Assembly (NCBI GenBank): GCA_017694415.1
Contig: JADIMW010000067.1
Coordinates: 1-55,634 of the forward strand
Reading direction: 5' to 3'
Source of the DNA: Candidatus Caccoplasma merdipullorum
Lineage (GTDB): Bacteria > Bacteroidota > Bacteroidia > Bacteroidales > G3-4614
DNA: 55,634 nt
The notes beneath the pieces are model-generated. The model searched no databases. It was not told where the DNA came from and saw only the letters and a list, made by a program, of their open reading frames with translations. Made by a program: the position numbers and the translations under genes. Positions 34,448 through 43,219 of this stretch are shown here, in pieces. Positions within the stretch are counted from its first letter, which is position 1. Each line of letters begins with the position of its first letter.

Positions 34448-35704
34448 TTATTCGAACTCGGACGACAGTATCCGTATTACTTCGTCCACGGTATCCTCTT
34501 CCAAATCCGTCTTTTCGAGCAGCTCTTCGCGCGACATGGCCAATACTTCTTTTGCCGTATTGCACCCTATCTCCTTGAGAGCGTCTATTATCCATGTTTC
34601 TATTTCGTCATCGAACTCGTCGAGATATATGTCTTCTTCGCCGGCTTCTTCCGTATCGCGGAATACGTCGATGTTGTATCCGGTAAGCATGTTGGCCAGA
34701 CGGATATTGAATCCTTCTTTTCCTATGGCCAGCGACATTTCTTCGGGACGCAGCAATACTTCGACGCGTTTTTCTTCTTCGTCGATGCGGATTGCCGATG
34801 CTGATACTTTGGCCGGACTCAATGCGCGCTGTATGAAGAGTATCGTGTTGTTGGTATAGCTTATTACGTCGATGTTTTCATTGCACAACTCGCGTACTAC
34901 TCCGTGTATGCGCGAACCTTTTACGCCTACGCATGCTCCTACCGGGTCGATTCTTTCATCGTACGATTCTACGGCTATCTTGGCGCGTTCGCCCGGGATG
35001 CGTGCTACACGGCGTATGGTTATAAGCCCGTCGTGTATTTCGGGTACTTCGAGTTCGAAAAGGCGTTTGAGGAACTCTTCGGATGTGCGCGATACGATTA
35101 TCTTCGGAGTATTGTTTATGTTTTCCACACGTGCTACTACGGCTCTTACGGTATCGCCTTTGTGGAAACGGTCGTTTGGTATCTGCTCTTCGCGCGGGAG
35201 GATGAGCTCTGTTCCTTCGTCGTCTATCAGAAGTATCTCCTTTTTCCACTTCTGATATACTTCGCCGCTTACTATATCGCCTATTTTGTCTTTGTAAAGG
35301 TTGTATATTGCGTCTTTTTGCAGTTCAAGTATCTTGGACGACAGAGTCTGCCGCAGGTTGAGTATCGTCCGTCGGTCGAAATCGGAAAAGAGGACTTCTT
35401 CGGCCACTTCTTCGCCTACTTCGTAGTCGCCGTCTATCTTCTTTGCGTCGGAAAGGGATATTTGGAGACTCGGGTCGGTTACTTCTCCGTCGGCTACAAC
35501 TTCCCGGTTACGCCATATTTCGCAGTCGCCTTTGTCGGGATTGACTATGACATCCAGATTTTCGTCGGTTCCATACATCTTAGCCAGCACATTGCGAAAC
35601 GACTCTTCGAGTACGCTTACAAGAGTTGTACGGTCTATGTTCTTCAACTCCTTAAACTCGGAGAAGGTTTCAATCATGCTGTTTATTGACTCTTTTTTTG
35701 CCAT
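34448..35704 (-). CDS. nusA: Transcription termination/antitermination protein NusA
   Basis: The 418-residue product has an N-terminal RNA-polymerase-binding domain, an S1 domain (about 135-200), and two KH domains (R-I-P-G-E-R-A-K-I-A-V and L-A-I-G-K-E-G-F-N-I-R-L-A). It ends in an acidic helical tail shorter than the E. coli double acidic repeat. It modulates pausing and termination, and in E. coli feeds back on this same operon. It starts 2 bp after the rimP stop. Confidence 0.97.
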   Translation of the reverse strand: MAKKESINSMIETFSEFKELKNIDRTTLVSVLEESFRNVLAKMYGTDENLDVIVNPDKGDCEIWRNREVVADGEVTDPSLQISLSDAKKIDGDYEVGEEVAEEVLFSDFDRRTILNLRQTLSSKILELQKDAIYNLYKDKIGDIVSGEVYQKWKKEILLIDDEGTELILPREEQIPNDRFHKGDTVRAVVARVENINNTPKIIVSRTSEEFLKRLFELEVPEIHDGLITIRRVARIPGERAKIAVESYDERIDPVGACVGVKGSRIHGVVRELCNENIDVISYTNNTILFIQRALSPAKVSASAIRIDEEEKRVEVLLRPEEMSLAIGKEGFNIRLANMLTGYNIDVFRDTEEAGEEDIYLDEFDDEIETWIIDALKEIGCNTAKEVLAMSREELLEKTDLEEDTVDEVIRILSSEFE

Positions 35705-35706
35705 TG

Positions 35707-36174
35707 CTACTTGAATATTATTGATTTTTTTACATATTTTACCTGACTGTATTTGTACGGTATCTCTTCTGTTACCTCTATTTTGCGCTTTGCGCCTTCG
35801 GGTTTTTCTTTTCGGGTTACCGATACGGTAAACCCTTCGTCGGATACCGAAACGAGCTCGCCGCGGAATTTCTTTCCGTCGGCCGTTAAGACTTCTACTT
35901 CCTCTCCTATGTTTTTACGGTATTGTCGGGGCATTACAAAGGGCGCGGTTATTCCGGCCGAACCGACTTCGAGGGAGTAATCTTCTTCTTCCCTGTCGAA
36001 ACGGGACTCGATATGGCGGTGCAATCTTTCGCACATCTCCACGTCCACGTATTCGTCATCATCTACCGTTACCACTATGTCGTTGCCGGGCGTTACGGTT
36101 ACATCGACGAGATATGTGCTCCCCTGCCCGAGAAACTCCTCCACTACTTCTTTTACTTTCGCCGTTTCTATCAT
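35707..36174 (-). CDS. rimP: Ribosome maturation factor RimP
   Basis: The 155-residue protein helps mature the 30S subunit. It shows the family core D-V-E-M-C-E-R-L-H-R-H-I-E and Y-S-L-E-V-G-S-A-G-I, then an SH3-like C-terminal domain. It is the first gene of the long operon continuing through sufS. Its 5' leader holds intrinsic-terminator-like hairpins. Confidence 0.95.
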   Translation of the reverse strand: MIETAKVKEVVEEFLGQGSTYLVDVTVTPGNDIVVTVDDDEYVDVEMCERLHRHIESRFDREEEDYSLEVGSAGITAPFVMPRQYRKNIGEEVEVLTADGKKFRGELVSVSDEGFTVSVTRKEKPEGAKRKIEVTEEIPYKYSQVKYVKKSIIFK

Positions 36175-36260
36175 TGTCCTGCTTTTCGGAGATATAATTT
36201 TTTCATGTTTTTAAAACTCGGGGCGTGCTTTGTTGTTATGCCTCCGCAGTTTGTCCCGAG

Positions 36261-36288
36261 AAAAAGCGAGGGGGCTGCCCGCCCCCTC
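36261..36288 (-). terminator. Terminator-like attenuator hairpin in the rimP-nusA-infB leader
   Basis: On the minus strand, GAGGGGGC (36288-36281), a 5-nt loop and GCCCCCTC (36275-36268) are followed by GCTTTTTC. It lies between the promoter and the rimP start, so it would end transcription early unless antagonised. A second possible stem (CTCGGG with CCCGAG, then TTTT) follows before rimP. Confidence 0.65.
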
Positions 36289-36305
36289 CTCCATAAATCT
36301 ATCTG

Positions 36306-36337
36306 CAAAGATACGGTTTTATGTCTATATATACAAT
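36306..36337 (-). promoter_or_regulatory. Promoter of the rimP-nusA-infB operon
   Basis: On the minus strand, ATTG (36337-36334), 20 nt and a perfect TATCTTTG (36313-36306) form a Bacteroidetes-type promoter with one -33 mismatch. The predicted start near 36299 gives a leader of about 125 nt. Confidence 0.6.
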
Positions 36338-36459
36338 ATGTAACGCTCTTTTTTATTGCTTATCTTCGATTACTTTGTTTTATCGGTTTCTGTTCATGCG
36401 GTATTTGCGGCTCGATATCTCCTGTAAATAAAACAGAGTTATTACTTTTGCTTATTGTT

Positions 36460-36476
36460 ATAACAAAAAGTTATAG
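36460..36476. promoter_or_regulatory. LysR-type operator dyad before the YeiH-like gene
   Basis: TATAAC-AAAAA-GTTATA is a 6-bp dyad that contains a T-N11-A core (T36462, A36474), the hallmark of LysR-family sites. It lies about 55-70 bp before the likely transcription start of the transporter gene (-7 candidate TTCCTTTG, 36518-36525). The LysR gene directly follows the transporter gene, so it is the obvious candidate binder. Confidence 0.5.
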
Positions 36477-36558
36477 CAGATAATAATTATTTTATCGGGA
36501 ATTCGGATATTTAGTTGTTCCTTTGCAAAAAATTTAAAACAATTTATTAAAAAGCATC

Positions 36559-37620
36559 ATGAGATTAAGTGAGAAAAGGGGGAGCATGCTTCACGGGGTA
36601 CTCCTTATTACATTGTTTTCGTGCGCCGCATTTTATATCGGCGACACGGCTATTATGAAAAAGCTGTCGCTAAGTCCGCTTATTATCGGAGTATTTCTCG
36701 GCATGTTGTATGCCAACAGTCTGCGCAACCGACTTCCCGAGACGTGGGTGCCGGGCATAAAGTTCTGTACTAAGCAGATTTTAAGGGCTGGTATTGTCCT
36801 GTACGGGTTCAGACTGACTCTTACCGAAGTGGCCGAGGTCGGTACTCCGGCCGTCATGGTGGATGCGATTATTGTTGCCGGCACGATATTCCTCGGCGTC
36901 TGGCTGGGTAAACTGCTTAAGATGGACGGCGATACTGCCTTGATGACTTCGACTGGTAGCGCCATTTGCGGTGCGGCGGCTGTTCTCGGAGCAGAACCTG
37001 TGGTTAAGTGCGAAGGACACAAAACGGCTATTGCGGTATCGACGGTTGTCATTTTCGGTACGTTGTCGATGTTCCTCTACCCTATAATGTACCGTCTGGG
37101 ATTGTTGGACGAGCTTGGCAATACGGGCGTTGCGATATACACGGGCAGTACCTTGCATGAGGTTGCTCACGTGGCAGGTGCGGGGAACGCCATGGACCCT
37201 ACGGATGCTCTCGGTATTGCGGGGAAAGCCACGATAACGAAAATGATAAGGGTTATGATGCTCGCTCCGGTTTTGGTGATAATGAGTTTCGCACTGACAA
37301 AGAGCAAAGGGAAAGGGAAATCCGGCGGAAAGGGGAAGATTACGATTCCGTGGTTCGCTTTCGGGTTTATCGGTATAATATGCCTCAATTCTCTGCTGCA
37401 ATATCTGCTTGGCGTGGATAGCGTGAAGGAGATTCCGCTTAACGGGACTATAGAATATATCGATACTTTCATGCTGACAATGGCCATGACGGCTCTGGGT
37501 GCGGACACGAGCATAGAAAAATTCAAGCAGGTCGGGGCGAAGCCTTTCGTTCTTGCAGGTTTGTTGTATATTTGGCTCATTGTCGGCGGATATATGATTA
37601 CTGATTATTTTACTGCCTGA
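36559..37620 (+). CDS. YeiH family putative sulfate/sulfite exporter
   Basis: The 353-residue inner-membrane protein has about ten hydrophobic helices and the family motifs A-N-S-L-R-N-R, S-T-G-S-A-I-C-G-A-A-A-V and T-G-S-T-L-H-E-V-A-H-V-A-G-A-G. Proteins of this UPF0324/YeiH family are named putative sulfate exporters, but the substrate is poorly proven. A Lys/Gly-rich loop (K-S-K-G-K-G-K-S-G-G-K-G-K) is visible around residue 250. It pairs with a LysR regulator, as yeiH does with yeiE in enterobacteria. Confidence 0.9.
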   Translation: MRLSEKRGSMLHGVLLITLFSCAAFYIGDTAIMKKLSLSPLIIGVFLGMLYANSLRNRLPETWVPGIKFCTKQILRAGIVLYGFRLTLTEVAEVGTPAVMVDAIIVAGTIFLGVWLGKLLKMDGDTALMTSTGSAICGAAAVLGAEPVVKCEGHKTAIAVSTVVIFGTLSMFLYPIMYRLGLLDELGNTGVAIYTGSTLHEVAHVAGAGNAMDPTDALGIAGKATITKMIRVMMLAPVLVIMSFALTKSKGKGKSGGKGKITIPWFAFGFIGIICLNSLLQYLLGVDSVKEIPLNGTIEYIDTFMLTMAMTALGADTSIEKFKQVGAKPFVLAGLLYIWLIVGGYMITDYFTA

Positions 37621-37646
37621 CATAATAACTGAAAAGGGATTGCGGT

Positions 37647-38594
37647 ATGACTGTGCTGTATGATTTCAGACTTAAGGTTTTTCAGTGTGTTGCGTGGAAT
37701 TTGAGTTTTACTAAAGCTGCGCGCGAACTGAACATATCGCAACCTGCCATTACCCGCCATATTAAAGAGCTGGAAGCTGCATACGAAACGAAACTTTTCG
37801 AGCGCACGGGGAACGGAATTTCGCTTACCGCCGCCGGCAGGACACTGCTTGGCGAGTGCGATTCGCTGCTGGAAGGGTACGAAAGGATGAACTACAAGAT
37901 GAACCTGCTCAACGACAAGCGTGTGGGGCATATCAGAATCGGTGCGAGCCTGACTATCGCCCAATATATTCTTCCGGAACTTCTGGCCTGTTTTTGCAAA
38001 GAGTACCCGGACATTTCTACTGAACTGATAATGCACAACACGGTGGAGATTGAAGAGATGCTGCAGGCGCAAAAGATAAATATTGCTCTTGTGGAGGGGG
38101 TATCGAGGAAACCGGAACTTAAATATACGCCGTTCCTAAAGGATGAAATCGTGGCTGTCGCACGCCCCGGCACGGTTACCGAGGAGGGGACGCTTGCCAT
38201 AGACAGGATTAAGGGGTATAACTTGATATTGCGGGAACATACATCTGGTACAACGCAGTTCGTGCTCGAAGCCTTGAAGAGGGCGGGGATAGATTATTCC
38301 GATTTGAGGGTAAAGATGCAGATGGGTTCGACAGAAGGGATAAAGTCGTTTGTAAAGCATTCCGATACAATAGGGCTGCTTTCGGTATATTCCGTGGGAC
38401 GCGAATTGCTCGACGGGGAACTGGAAATAGTTGAATTCGCCGATTTTTCAATCGACCGGGATTTCTGCCTGTTACAGAGTCAAGGGGACACGTCGGAGAT
38501 AAACAGGTTGTTCCACAACTTCATAGTCAGAAAATCGGCCGAGAAATACGGGGTAAACGCATACGGGACGAAACAGTCCGCGAATCCGAAATAG
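37647..38594 (+). CDS. LysR family transcriptional regulator
   Basis: The 315-residue protein has an N-terminal winged helix-turn-helix (residues 7-65, F-Q-C-V-A-W-N-L-S-F-T-K-A-A-R-E-L-N-I-S-Q-P-A-I-T) and a periplasmic-binding-like effector domain. It resembles CysB/YeiE-type regulators. It is 26 bp after the YeiH-like gene and probably controls it through the T-N11-A dyad upstream; a sulfur-oxyanion effector is plausible by analogy only. Confidence 0.93.
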   Translation: MTVLYDFRLKVFQCVAWNLSFTKAARELNISQPAITRHIKELEAAYETKLFERTGNGISLTAAGRTLLGECDSLLEGYERMNYKMNLLNDKRVGHIRIGASLTIAQYILPELLACFCKEYPDISTELIMHNTVEIEEMLQAQKINIALVEGVSRKPELKYTPFLKDEIVAVARPGTVTEEGTLAIDRIKGYNLILREHTSGTTQFVLEALKRAGIDYSDLRVKMQMGSTEGIKSFVKHSDTIGLLSVYSVGRELLDGELEIVEFADFSIDRDFCLLQSQGDTSEINRLFHNFIVRKSAEKYGVNAYGTKQSANPK

Positions 38595-38616
38595 CAGACA
38601 ACTTTTATCGGAGGGC

Positions 38617-39318
38617 TTACAGCGGCAGGGGGAAATGACGCAATCGTTTGCGCAGTTCATTCTCCCTGCCGCTGCAATATTTGTTGCAGAGTTCATGGAA
38701 TGCCGCTCCGTGATTCATGACGGTAAGGTGCGCCAACTCGTGGTATATGACGTAATCTATCAGTTCTTCGGGATAAAACAGCAGATAGCACGACAATTTT
38801 ATATTGCGGCGCGAATCGCATCTCCCCAATATCCTGCGGCCTGAGGCGACTGCAAACGTATTGTATTTTAAACGTAACCGAGCGGCTGCCGCATCTAAAC
38901 GCGCTTTCAGGTATGTTGCCGCGCTTTGTTTTACGAACCGCATTATCCCCCTTTTTATCTTCTCCGACAGCAGCGGCTCGCCAATGTCGGCATCGTGCGG
39001 CAGCAGTACTATGAGGCTGCCGTCGCGCATTGTATATAGGATTTTTTCTCCTCTGTATGTTTCGATGTTTATATTGAAGCAGCGGGTCTCTATTATGTTA
39101 CCGACGGAAAGTGTATTGCCGGACACTCGGACAAGAAGCCTGCGCAACGCTTCGCGTTTTTTTTCCAATATCGGCCGCAACTCTTTTTCGGAGACTCCGA
39201 ACGGCAGTGTTGCATGGAGGCGTCCGGATTTTGCATGGAACGTGTAACGTACCGCCCGTATGTCGTACCGCAATTGTATTTCGCCGAACTCGTCGTCGTA
39301 TATTGCTTCTTTGTGCAT
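38617..39318 (-). CDS. YgjP-like (DUF45) zinc metallopeptidase
   Basis: The 233-residue product has the zinc site Y-H-E-L-A-H-L with a third His in N-H-G-A-A-F-H-E-L, near the C-terminus, as in YgjP/DUF45 proteins. The N-terminal half is a beta-rich domain with L-H-A-T-L-P-F-G-V-S-E-K-E. Physiological substrates are unknown. It starts 1 bp after the nadK stop, so the two genes are probably one transcript, and it converges with the LysR gene. Confidence 0.88.
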   Translation of the reverse strand: MHKEAIYDDEFGEIQLRYDIRAVRYTFHAKSGRLHATLPFGVSEKELRPILEKKREALRRLLVRVSGNTLSVGNIIETRCFNINIETYRGEKILYTMRDGSLIVLLPHDADIGEPLLSEKIKRGIMRFVKQSAATYLKARLDAAAARLRLKYNTFAVASGRRILGRCDSRRNIKLSCYLLFYPEELIDYVIYHELAHLTVMNHGAAFHELCNKYCSGRENELRKRLRHFPLPL

Positions 39319-39319
39319 T

Positions 39320-40189
39320 TCAGTTCCTCTTGTCGGCTCCCCACATAAGTTTGTTCCGCAACGTGTCGAGGAAATTGTGCGTATGTCTTTTCAGCAATAT
39401 TGTGGTGAAGGGGGCTTTGCGCAGCTTTATCGCGGTATTGCACGGCATTACCGCTGAACGGCCGTCGAGACTCAACAGGTATTTGCCGGTTCGGCTGTTT
39501 ACGGTAAGTTCTATTTCATCGTTGTCGGAGACTACCAACGGCCGTACGTTCAACGAATGGGGAGCTACCGGGGATATTACGAAATTGGAGGTTTGGGGCA
39601 TCAGCACGGGACCGCCTACGCTTAGGGAATAGCCCGTGGAGCCTGTCGGAGTGGAGATTATCAGCCCGTCGGCCTGATAGGAATTCAGAAACTCTTCTCC
39701 GAGCCGCGTGTTTATGGTTATCATGGAGGAACTCTCCTGCTTCAGTACGGCTACTTCGTTGAGTGCGTATGGCCAATAATCTTCGGGGAGCGGGGCTTCT
39801 ACGACTTCGAGCATGGAACGGGTCTCGGTTCGGTAATTTCCGGAAAAGAGTTCTTCTGCGAGACCGTCGAGTTCGTCTTCGGATATGTCGGCGAGAAAGC
39901 CCAACCGACCGGCGTTTATTCCGACTATGGGAATATTGCGGCCGTTTACCCGTTCGGCCGTCTTGAGGAATGTTCCGTCGCCGCCTATGCTTACGGCTAT
40001 GTCGGCCTCAAAGTCGTTGCCGCTGATTCGGTGGACGCCCTCGGGCAATACATGCTGTGCCTGAAGGAAATCCATAAACTCGGCATCGATGTACAACTCT
40101 GCTCCGTGCCGACTTATTACATCAAAGAACCTCCCGGCCGATACGCTTTTGCTGCTTTGGTATATATTGCCGAATATCGCTATCTTCAT
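39320..40189 (-). CDS. nadK: NAD kinase
   Basis: The 289-residue cytosolic enzyme phosphorylates NAD to NADP. It has the G-G-D-G-T motif, the conserved N-E pair in A-L-N-E-V-A-V-L-K, and the glycine-rich T-P-T-G-S-T-G-Y-S-L-S motif. It is divergent from pdxJ and precedes the DUF45 peptidase gene. Confidence 0.97.
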   Translation of the reverse strand: MKIAIFGNIYQSSKSVSAGRFFDVISRHGAELYIDAEFMDFLQAQHVLPEGVHRISGNDFEADIAVSIGGDGTFLKTAERVNGRNIPIVGINAGRLGFLADISEDELDGLAEELFSGNYRTETRSMLEVVEAPLPEDYWPYALNEVAVLKQESSSMITINTRLGEEFLNSYQADGLIISTPTGSTGYSLSVGGPVLMPQTSNFVISPVAPHSLNVRPLVVSDNDEIELTVNSRTGKYLLSLDGRSAVMPCNTAIKLRKAPFTTILLKRHTHNFLDTLRNKLMWGADKRN

Positions 40190-40249
40190 TATATTTGTTT
40201 TTTTAATGCAAATATCAATTGTTTAATCTTCAAAATCCCGCAAAAGTAT

Positions 40250-40257
40250 TATTTTTG
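40250..40257 (+). promoter_or_regulatory. -7 box for pdxJ-exbB-exbD-tonB-like
   Basis: TATTTTTG is a perfect TAnnTTTG, with no clear -33 element. It would give a leader of about 180 nt before the pdxJ start at 40447, in which no further structure was recognised. Confidence 0.45.
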
Positions 40258-40446
40258 CATCCGGATTCACGGACGTTTTTTTACCCGTGTTATTGTTATT
40301 TGTTTCGGATTTCAGTCTCAAAACTACGTCTGTTATTTTTAATCCCGTACGTCTTGCGACAGGGGCAAAGATACTTATTTTCCTTAATATATCCGTTAAA
40401 CATAAACCTTTCAACAGTTACGACAGACTTAATCTTTTTACCAGAT

Positions 40447-41166
40447 ATGACAAAATTAAGCGTAAACATAAACAAGGTAGCCACTATCCGAAATGCCCGC
40501 GGCGGCAATCGTCCCGACATTCTAAAAGTGGCATTGGATTGTGAATCGTTCGGCGCGGACGGCATTACCGTCCACCCGAGGCCGGATGAAAGACATATCC
40601 GATATGCCGACCTCGATATATTGCGTCCGCAACTTAAAACTGAATTCAACATAGAGGGAAATCCTTCTCCCAAATTCATCGAGAAAGTTTTGCAAATACG
40701 GCCTACGCAGGTTACTTTGGTTCCCGATGCTCCCGATGCGATAACTTCGAATGCCGGGTGGGACACTAAAGAAAACGTGGAGTTCCTGACCGAAATAGTA
40801 AACAGGTTCAAAGAGGCCGGTATCAGAACCTCTATTTTTGTGGATGCCGACCCGGAAAAGGTGGAATGGGCTGCAAAATGCGGGACCGACCGCGTGGAAC
40901 TTTACACCGAACCGTATGCTTCGGGATACGGCAAAGACAGGGAAAAGGCCATTGCTCCGTTCGTAACGGCGGCACAAAAGGCTCGTTCGCTGGGTCTCGG
41001 CCTTAACGCCGGGCACGACCTGAGTCTGGAAAACCTGAAATATTTCATAGAGACAATTCCGTGGGTGAATGAAGTGTCGATAGGACACGCTCTTATCTGC
41101 GACGCGCTTTATTTCGGTCTCAGAAATACGATAGAGAAATATAAAGAGTGCTTGAAACATAAATAA
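40447..41166 (+). CDS. pdxJ: Pyridoxine 5'-phosphate synthase
   Basis: The 239-residue TIM-barrel enzyme makes pyridoxine 5'-phosphate from 1-deoxyxylulose 5-phosphate and 3-amino-2-oxopropyl phosphate. Visible motifs are [28 protein letters not shown] and [11 protein letters not shown]. The start at 40447 is chosen by family length; the frame is open upstream to 40219 but that stretch is not conserved. It leads into exbB after 13 bp. Confidence 0.97.
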   Translation: MTKLSVNINKVATIRNARGGNRPDILKVALDCESFGADGITVHPRPDERHIRYADLDILRPQLKTEFNIEGNPSPKFIEKVLQIRPTQVTLVPDAPDAITSNAGWDTKENVEFLTEIVNRFKEAGIRTSIFVDADPEKVEWAAKCGTDRVELYTEPYASGYGKDREKAIAPFVTAAQKARSLGLGLNAGHDLSLENLKYFIETIPWVNEVSIGHALICDALYFGLRNTIEKYKECLKHK

Positions 41167-41179
41167 ATTAGATTCTGCC

Positions 41180-41890
41180 ATGTATTTGTTATCGACTATT
41201 CTCGCCGACGCTTCGATGGTGGCACCTGCAAATGCGACCGTGTCTGCTGCCGCTTCGCAAACGTCCAACGAAATGGATTTGCTCAGCCTTACCTTAAAAG
41301 GGGGCATAATAATGATACCGCTCTTATTGTTGTCGGTTATAGCCGTTTATGTGTTTATTGAAAGGTATTTGGCTATTCGCAGGGCTGCAAGGGAGGACGA
41401 TACGTTCATGTTGAGAATAAAAGATTATATACATGAGGGGGATATTGATTCGGCAAAGTCGCTTTGCAAAAAGAGCAATACTCCGTACGCCCGCCTTATT
41501 GAGAAAGGGATTTCGCGTCTCGGACGTCCGATGAACGATGTTCTTGTGGCAATAGAAAATACCGGCAACCTCGAAGTTGCTAAACTTGAGCGCGGATTCC
41601 CGTGGCTGGCAACGACGGCCGCGGGCGCTCCGATGCTGGGATTCCTCGGCACGGTAACCGGTATGGTACGGGCGTTTTACAATATGGCCGAGGCCGGAAG
41701 CAGTGCAAACATAACGGTTTTGTCGGCCGGTATATATGAGGCTCTTGTTACGACTGTTGCCGGACTTGTTGTGGGGATTATCGCTCTGTTCGCTTATAAC
41801 TATCTTGTTGCAAGGGTGGACGGCGTGGTGAATAACCTCGAGGCGAAAACGATGGAATTCATGGATTTGTTGAACGAACCTGCCGGATAA
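41180..41890 (+). CDS. exbB: MotA/TolQ/ExbB proton channel protein
   Basis: The 236-residue inner-membrane protein has three main transmembrane helices (about 40-58, 145-165 and 185-207) and the family motif around A-G-A-P-M-L-G-F-L-G-T-V-T-G-M. It forms a proton-driven complex with ExbD that powers TonB-dependent outer-membrane transport. A Ser/Ala-rich N-terminal extension precedes the first helix. It is followed by exbD after 5 bp. Confidence 0.93.
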   Translation: MYLLSTILADASMVAPANATVSAAASQTSNEMDLLSLTLKGGIIMIPLLLLSVIAVYVFIERYLAIRRAAREDDTFMLRIKDYIHEGDIDSAKSLCKKSNTPYARLIEKGISRLGRPMNDVLVAIENTGNLEVAKLERGFPWLATTAAGAPMLGFLGTVTGMVRAFYNMAEAGSSANITVLSAGIYEALVTTVAGLVVGIIALFAYNYLVARVDGVVNNLEAKTMEFMDLLNEPAG

Positions 41891-41895
41891 TCATC

Positions 41896-42309
41896 ATGTC
41901 GCTGAAAAGAAAAACCGGAATCAATGCTTCGTTCAGCATGGCATCGATGACCGATGTCATTTTTCTGCTGCTGATTTTCTTCATGGTTACTTCGACGTTG
42001 GTCTTTCCGAATGCGATAAAGGTTCTGTTGCCGCAAAGCAGCAATCAGGTCGCCGAAACGCCGACTGCACGGATAACCATAGACGCTTCGCTGAACTATT
42101 TTATCTCTTATTCCGACGGCAAAGCCGTTCCCGTAAATATTGAGGAACTTAATGCTGCCGTGCGAGCCATTGCCGCCGAAAACGAAATGCCTTTTGTCGC
42201 ATTGTATGCCGACGAGACTATTCCGTACGGCGAAGTGGTAAAGGTATTGAACATCGGTGTCGAGAACAATATAAGAATGGTTCTTGCCACAAGACCTGTA
42301 AATAATTAA
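41896..42309 (+). CDS. exbD: ExbD/TolR biopolymer transport protein
   Basis: The 137-residue protein has one N-terminal transmembrane helix with the essential Asp (M-A-S-M-T-D-V-I-F-L-L-L-I-F-F-M) and a periplasmic domain with the typical A-L-Y-A-D-E-T-I-P-Y-G-E-V-V-K-V-L. It partners with the ExbB encoded just upstream. Confidence 0.95.
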   Translation: MSLKRKTGINASFSMASMTDVIFLLLIFFMVTSTLVFPNAIKVLLPQSSNQVAETPTARITIDASLNYFISYSDGKAVPVNIEELNAAVRAIAAENEMPFVALYADETIPYGEVVKVLNIGVENNIRMVLATRPVNN

Positions 42310-42325
42310 AGCAATTTCTCCTGCA

Positions 42326-43087
42326 ATGTCCGCGCCCCGACAGTCTTCTGATAAACGCAGCAAAGTTTACGGCATAATGGGAACCGTTATGCTGCATGTG
42401 GCTGTTCTGGCTCTTCTCTGGGCTGTGAAGATTAATGCGACGGAAACGCCTGACGATGATGAGGGCGGCGGCATATATGTAATGGCCGGCATGGGGGGCT
42501 CGGAGTGGAACTATACCGAAACTGTTCCTGCAAATGAGTTGGAGAGCGGTATCGAAGAGAATATTACGCAAGACTTGGAGGAGAGTATCAACATAGACAA
42601 CTCGGACAAGGAAAGACAACAACAGGAAGAGGCTCGTAAGGCCGCTGAAAGGGAACAGGCTGAGGAACGCCGCAAAATAGACGATTTGATAAGCGGCGCA
42701 TTGAATAAGAACAACGGCGGGAACGGAAACGGAGGCAGTCAGGAAGGCGGAGCGGGAAATTCGGATAACGGTGCGGCTGCCGGACACCCCGGATACGGAA
42801 GTTTCGACTTGGGCGGCAGAGGCCTTAAACAGGGTGAACGGCTGCCTGTTCCGCAATACGACAACAGTAACGATGAAGGGGTGATTGTCGTTGCCATAAC
42901 GGTAGATTCGTACGGAAAGGTGATACAGGCTCAGGCTTCGCCGGTTGGGAGCAGCGGTGCGGCTTATTCGAACAGTACCCTCAGGAAACGCGCCGTGGAG
43001 AGTGCGAAAAAGGCGTTGTTTGAAAAATCGGCCGGCAAAAGCAACCAACAGGGGACTATTACATACCGGTTTGTACAAAAGAATTGA
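42326..43087 (+). CDS. TonB-like energy transducer
   Basis: The 253-residue protein has an N-terminal membrane anchor (about 17-35), an acidic/Gln-rich linker with a coiled-coil stretch (E-E-A-R-K-A-A-E-R-E-Q-A-E-E-R-R), a Gly/Asn-rich segment and a C-terminal TonB_C-like domain (V-I-V-V-A-I-T-V-D-S-Y-G-K-V-I-Q-A). The linker is not the Pro-rich type of classical TonB. It lies 16 bp after exbD and is probably the transducer of this complex. Confidence 0.82.
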   Translation: MSAPRQSSDKRSKVYGIMGTVMLHVAVLALLWAVKINATETPDDDEGGGIYVMAGMGGSEWNYTETVPANELESGIEENITQDLEESINIDNSDKERQQQEEARKAAEREQAEERRKIDDLISGALNKNNGGNGNGGSQEGGAGNSDNGAAAGHPGYGSFDLGGRGLKQGERLPVPQYDNSNDEGVIVVAITVDSYGKVIQAQASPVGSSGAAYSNSTLRKRAVESAKKALFEKSAGKSNQQGTITYRFVQKN

Positions 43088-43144
43088 AACATTCGTATAA
43101 CCTGAAAAGTCCGGTATCGTAACCGAAAAGAACAAAAGGCACTA

Positions 43145-43170
43145 AAAAAAACGGTCTTCGACCGTTTTTT
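43145..43170 (+). terminator. Terminator of the pdxJ-tonB-like operon
   Basis: AAAAAACGGTC pairs with GACCGTTTTTT around a TTC loop, followed by further T. It lies about 57 bp past the last gene of the operon. Confidence 0.85.
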
Positions 43171-43205
43171 TTCATAAACGGCGTACAACAACCGATTTAA
43201 ATACA

Positions 43206-43213
43206 TAATTTTG
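43206..43213 (+). promoter_or_regulatory. -7 box before candidate small RNA
   Basis: TAATTTTG is a perfect TAnnTTTG, but no -33 TTTG is at the usual distance. The predicted start is near 43220. Confidence 0.35.
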
Positions 43214-43219
43214 CATCAT

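Noticed and set aside
36210..36293. 27-codon frame in the rimP leader as a definite leader peptide
   Set aside because: It lacks a run of any one amino acid and begins almost at the predicted transcription start; kept only as a possibility in the findings.
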